Below are positions 44,702 to 47,230 of a stretch of DNA of 47,230 bases, piece after piece. The DNA lies in the NCBI RefSeq assembly GCF_000686665.1, contig NZ_JMLH01000020.1:1-47230 (forward strand), given 5' to 3'. The notes under the pieces are model-generated. The model saw nothing but the letters and a program-made list of their open reading frames with translations, was not told the origin of the DNA and made no database searches. Position 1 is the stretch's first letter; every line of letters starts with the position of its first letter. Position numbers and translations under genes: made by a program. The stretch comes from Thomasclavelia saccharogumia DSM 17460 (GTDB lineage Bacteria > Bacillota_I > Bacilli_A > Erysipelotrichales > Coprobacillaceae).

Positions 44702-46411
44702 ATGATAAAAGGTATTGGGGCATCTAATGGTATCGCAATTGCTAAAGCTTACAAATTAGTTATGCCCGATTTAACTGTAACTAAAGTTACAGTAGAGGAT
44801 GCAGAGGCTGAAATCAAAAAATTTGACGAAGCTATGGTTCAAACTGCAAAAGAATTAGAAGCAATTAAAGAAGCTGCTGCTAAAAATTTATCAGCAGAAG
44901 AAGCAGCTGTCTTTGATGCACATGCATTAGTTTTACAAGATCCTGAGTTAAAAACTCAAGTTGAAGACAAAATTAAAAATGAAAAAATTAATGCTGATGC
45001 TGCATTAGATGAAGTTGCTAATATGTTTATTGCAATGTTCGAAAGTATGGACGATAACTATTTTAAAGAAAGAGCTGCTGATATTAAAGATGTATCTCGT
45101 CGTCTTTTAGCAAATTTACTTGGGAAATCATTACCAAATCCTGCTTTGATCGATGAAGAAGTTGTTATTATTGCTGATGATTTAACTCCTTCTGATACTG
45201 CTCAATTAAATAAAAACTTAGTTAAAGGATTTGCAACTAATATTGGTGGTAGAACTTCTCATTCAGCTATTATGGCACGTTCATTAGAAATCCCTGCTGT
45301 TGTTTCTTGTAAAACAATTACAGAAGAAGTTAATGAAAATGATATGATCATTTTAGATGGTGAAGCTGGAATTGTTATTTTAAATCCTAGCGAAGAAGAA
45401 ATCAAAGAATATCAAGTTAAACGTGAAGCATTCATTGCTTATAAAGAAGAATTGAAAAAATTAAAGAATGAAAAATCTGTAACTTTAGATGATCATCATG
45501 TTGAATTAGTTGCAAATATCGGATCTCCAAAAGATATTCAAGCTGTTTTAGACAACGGTGGTGAAGGTGTTGGTTTATTTAGAACTGAATTCTTATATAT
45601 GGAATCTGCTGAATTGCCAACTGAAGAACAGCAATTTGCTGTTTATAAAGAAGTATTAGAAGGTATGAATGGAAAACCTGTCGTTGTTCGTACATTAGAT
45701 ATTGGTGGAGACAAAAAAATTGAAGCTCTTCCTTTACCTGAAGAAATGAATCCATTTTTAGGGGTTAGAGCTGTTCGTTTATGTTTCCAAAGAGAAGATA
45801 TTTTTAGAGTGCAATTAAGAGCATTACTTAGAGCATCTGTTTATGGTGATTTGAGAATCATGTTCCCTATGATTGCTACATTAGATGAATTTAGAAAAGC
45901 TAAAGGAATTCTATTAGAAGAAAAAGAAAAATTAGTTAATGAAGGTATTTCAGTATCTGATAATTTCCAAGTTGGTATCATGATCGAAATTCCAGCTGCA
46001 GCTGTATTAGCTGATCAGTTAGCTAAAGAAGTTGATTTCTTCTCAATTGGTACAAACGACTTAGTGCAATATACATTTGCTGCTGATAGAATGTCTTCTG
46101 GTGTTTCTTATTTATATCAACCTTTCCACCCATCAATCTTACGTTTAGTTAAACATGTAATTGAATCTGCACATAATGAAGGTAAATGGGCTGGTATGTG
46201 CGGTGAAATGGCTGGTGAAGCTACTGCTGCACCATTATTGATTGGTTTAGGTCTAGATGAGTTTTCAATGTCAGCTACATCAATCCTTTCACAAAGAAAA
46301 TTAATTAGATCAATGAAAAAATCAGAGATGAATGAATTAGCTGCTAAAGCTATCAATTGCTCAACAATGGAAGAAGTAGTTGCTTTAGTTAAAGAATACG
46401 TAGAATTATAA
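44702..46411 (+). CDS. ptsI: PTS enzyme I (phosphoenolpyruvate-protein phosphotransferase)
   Basis: 569 residues. The phosphorylated His187 is in [22 protein letters not shown]-binding signatures are [34 protein letters not shown], and the active Cys in GMCGEMAGE. It takes phosphate from PEP and passes it to HPr, the first step for all PTS sugars. In most Firmicutes ptsH precedes ptsI, but none is adjacent here, so HPr must be elsewhere. The start at 44702 follows GGAGGTG; an upstream in-frame ATG contains the site and is rejected. A perfect 10-base tandem repeat (taaaataagg twice, 44661-44680) precedes the ribosome-binding site. Confidence 0.96.
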   Translation: MIKGIGASNGIAIAKAYKLVMPDLTVTKVTVEDAEAEIKKFDEAMVQTAKELEAIKEAAAKNLSAEEAAVFDAHALVLQDPELKTQVEDKIKNEKINADAALDEVANMFIAMFESMDDNYFKERAADIKDVSRRLLANLLGKSLPNPALIDEEVVIIADDLTPSDTAQLNKNLVKGFATNIGGRTSHSAIMARSLEIPAVVSCKTITEEVNENDMIILDGEAGIVILNPSEEEIKEYQVKREAFIAYKEELKKLKNEKSVTLDDHHVELVANIGSPKDIQAVLDNGGEGVGLFRTEFLYMESAELPTEEQQFAVYKEVLEGMNGKPVVVRTLDIGGDKKIEALPLPEEMNPFLGVRAVRLCFQREDIFRVQLRALLRASVYGDLRIMFPMIATLDEFRKAKGILLEEKEKLVNEGISVSDNFQVGIMIEIPAAAVLADQLAKEVDFFSIGTNDLVQYTFAADRMSSGVSYLYQPFHPSILRLVKHVIESAHNEGKWAGMCGEMAGEATAAPLLIGLGLDEFSMSATSILSQRKLIRSMKKSEMNELAAKAINCSTMEEVVALVKEYVEL

Positions 46412-46452
46412 GTAAATATATTAAAATATGACTCTATTTTAAGAGTGAATAA

Positions 46453-46518
46453 ATGAACTGGTTTCGATGTCAAGAACAAAATATTGACAGTTATGAATCA
46501 GTTATAGAATGTGATTAA
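46453..46518 (+). CDS. Possible 21-residue peptide or orphan gene tail
   Basis: ATG at 46453 opens MNWFRCQEQNIDSYESVIECD and stops at the base of a terminator stem. The only upstream purine run is AAGAG. It lies 41 bases after ptsI, so it could be read through from there. Composition is non-random for such AT-rich DNA (Trp, two Cys). It may be a real micro-protein or the last codons of a lost gene. Confidence 0.25.
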   Translation: MNWFRCQEQNIDSYESVIECD

Positions 46519-46552
46519 AAATGTGTTATAGCCTGAGCCATAACACATTTTT
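46517..46552 (+). terminator. Terminator downstream of ptsI
   Basis: A 13-bp stem (46517-46529 with 46540-46552) around a 10-base loop that can itself form two G-C pairs; T-run at the end. Confidence 0.85.
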
Positions 46553-46962
46553 TTGTGCTTTAATGATATTTCATTCTTAAGCATTTTTACTTATAAATAA
46601 ATATTATAAATTTTCGCAAAACTTACAATTTTAAAATCTTTTATTTTTAATTAAAATAACACGCCGATTTTGCAATTTCTATCCAACTTCATGATTCCTT
46701 GATGATGACATCTAAAAAGTCCTTATTTAGTATTTCAACATTATCAATATGAATTTTATAAGATACAGCATTTTCTTTTTAAATATTAAAATAGAAATTT
46801 TCACTTTTTAAATTTTGAATATAACCTGCCATTCAAAGTTATATTTAAGATTTATATACCACGACACTCGCAAAGAATTCAGTAGCAAGACATTTTACAA
46901 TATTTATATCTGCTTATCTCTTTCTGAAAAGATTACATATCCTTCTAATTATAACAAAAAAG

Positions 46963-46981
46963 GGACACCAAAGAGGTATCC
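46963..46981 (-). terminator. rRNA operon terminator
   Basis: On the minus strand GGAUACC pairs with GGUGUCC (46975-46981 with 46963-46969, one G-U) around a 5-base loop, followed by C and six U. It is 17 bases after the 5S 3' end. Confidence 0.85.
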
Positions 46982-46997
46982 AAAACAAAAAAAAGAA

Positions 46998-47103
46998 CCG
47001 GCAGCTTGCTATTTTCGCACCGCAGTACTATCTTCGCCGTTATGATGCTTAACTTCTGTGTTCGGTATGGGTACAGGTGTGTCCATCATGCTATCGCTAC
47101 CAG
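46998..47103 (-). rRNA. rrf: 5S ribosomal RNA
   Basis: On the minus strand CUGGUAGC begins the molecule and pairs with the 3' GCUGCCGG. The universally conserved core CCCAUACCGAACACAGAAGU is present, followed by GCGGUGCGAAAAUAGC. Ends are set by the terminal helix and may be off by one or two bases. Confidence 0.95.
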
Positions 47104-47191
47104 ATCTCTTCTCTTTAAGCAATTCCTTTCGAGAATCACTCAAAACCGGATAATAGTTCCTTCCATTTGCTCGTCTCCAACCTTCTCTTTA

Positions 47192-47230
47192 GGTTAAGTC
47201 CTCGACCTATTAGTATCAGTCCGCTTAACA
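47192..47230 (-). rRNA. rrl: 23S ribosomal RNA, 3' end (partial)
   Basis: The minus strand reads GGACUGAUACUAAUAGGUCG then AGGACUUAACC, the conserved 3' end of bacterial 23S rRNA. It continues past the window. The 5S gene follows after an 88-base spacer containing no tRNA. Confidence 0.93.

Larger units (their letters stand above)
46412..46954. other. Region between ptsI and the rRNA operon: stubs and terminators
   Basis: No complete gene. It holds a 21-codon frame (46453-46518) ending right at a strong terminator (46517-46552), and a minus-strand fragment at 46647-46778 with a stop inside (ENAVSYKIHIDNVEILNKDF, then SWIEIAKSACYFN), evidently decayed. A plus-strand frame at 46815-47045 runs into the 5S gene and is not real. 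Confidence 0.5.

Noticed and set aside
46815-47045. Plus-strand open frame of 76 codons, and another at 47006-47197
   Set aside because: They overlap the 5S gene, its terminator and the 5S-23S spacer on the other strand.

Overview
The window is low-GC Firmicutes DNA. The best guess is a gut member of the Erysipelotrichia or Coprobacillaceae (Thomasclavelia / former Clostridium ramosum-spiroforme type). This is inferred from the AT-rich coding style, the Bacillus-like ylbD-ylbE-ylbF-rsmD-coaD synteny, huge FIVAR-repeat surface proteins ending in a TGD-type wall-sorting tail, and Rpn-type and AAA/PDDEXK genes typical of gut Firmicutes. No database search was possible, so the taxon is an inference.

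Layout, left to right. 1-1058: a truncated Rpn nuclease gene and decayed sequence. 1080-3224: pcrA helicase. 3779-8683: a 1634-residue secreted protein with two LamG-like domains, two SGNH-type domains (one degenerate), FIVAR repeats and a wall-sorting tail. 8903-12828: pyrimidine operon pyrBCKD behind a promoter and a leader with competing hairpins. 12855-16284: housekeeping operon UPF0223-ftsW-ylbD-ylbE-ylbF-rsmD-coaD. 16397-17263: a cysteine-rich mini-protein and peptide deformylase. 17300-17985: an unknown membrane protein behind a frame that lacks a start codon. 18456-19736: metY. 19792-21351: an AAA/PDDEXK protein. 21361-22766: no intact gene, with an IS110-type transposase remnant. 22795-24483: glnK-amtB ammonium module. 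24573-27073: flavodoxin-like protein, LppM-like lipoprotein and a PPi-type phosphofructokinase. 27102-30984: MocR regulator, two convergent cysK paralogues and an Rrf2 regulator. 31039-33932: YiiX-like lipoprotein and tex. 34048-38658: a 1536-residue wall-anchored sialidase. 39089-40992: Nudix and PepV-type dipeptidase. 41041-41213: tRNA-Leu(GAG) and tRNA-Thr(GGU). 41246-43495: metA and a dGTPase-like HD protein. 43773-46411: nagB and ptsI, divergent. 46963-47230: terminator, 5S and the 3' end of 23S of an rRNA operon on the minus strand.

The genes suggest a host-glycan-foraging, amino-acid-prototrophic lifestyle. The sialidase and the SGNH esterase-like protein share the same FIVAR and anchor tail and are probably displayed together on the wall. 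NagB and PtsI would serve amino-sugar and PTS sugar use. MetA carries Glu111, the acetyl-CoA form, which fits MetY, and two CysK enzymes complete sulfur assimilation from O-acetyl precursors.

The most interesting non-coding signals are the pyr leader with mutually exclusive hairpins, a 9-bp inverted repeat centred on the glnK-amtB -10 box, a 13-bp inverted repeat bracketing the deformylase promoter and covering its ribosome-binding site, and a 28-bp perfect palindrome upstream of the sialidase. Several gene stubs and a transposase relic show deletion and decay between operons. I found no CRISPR array, prophage or complete insertion sequence.
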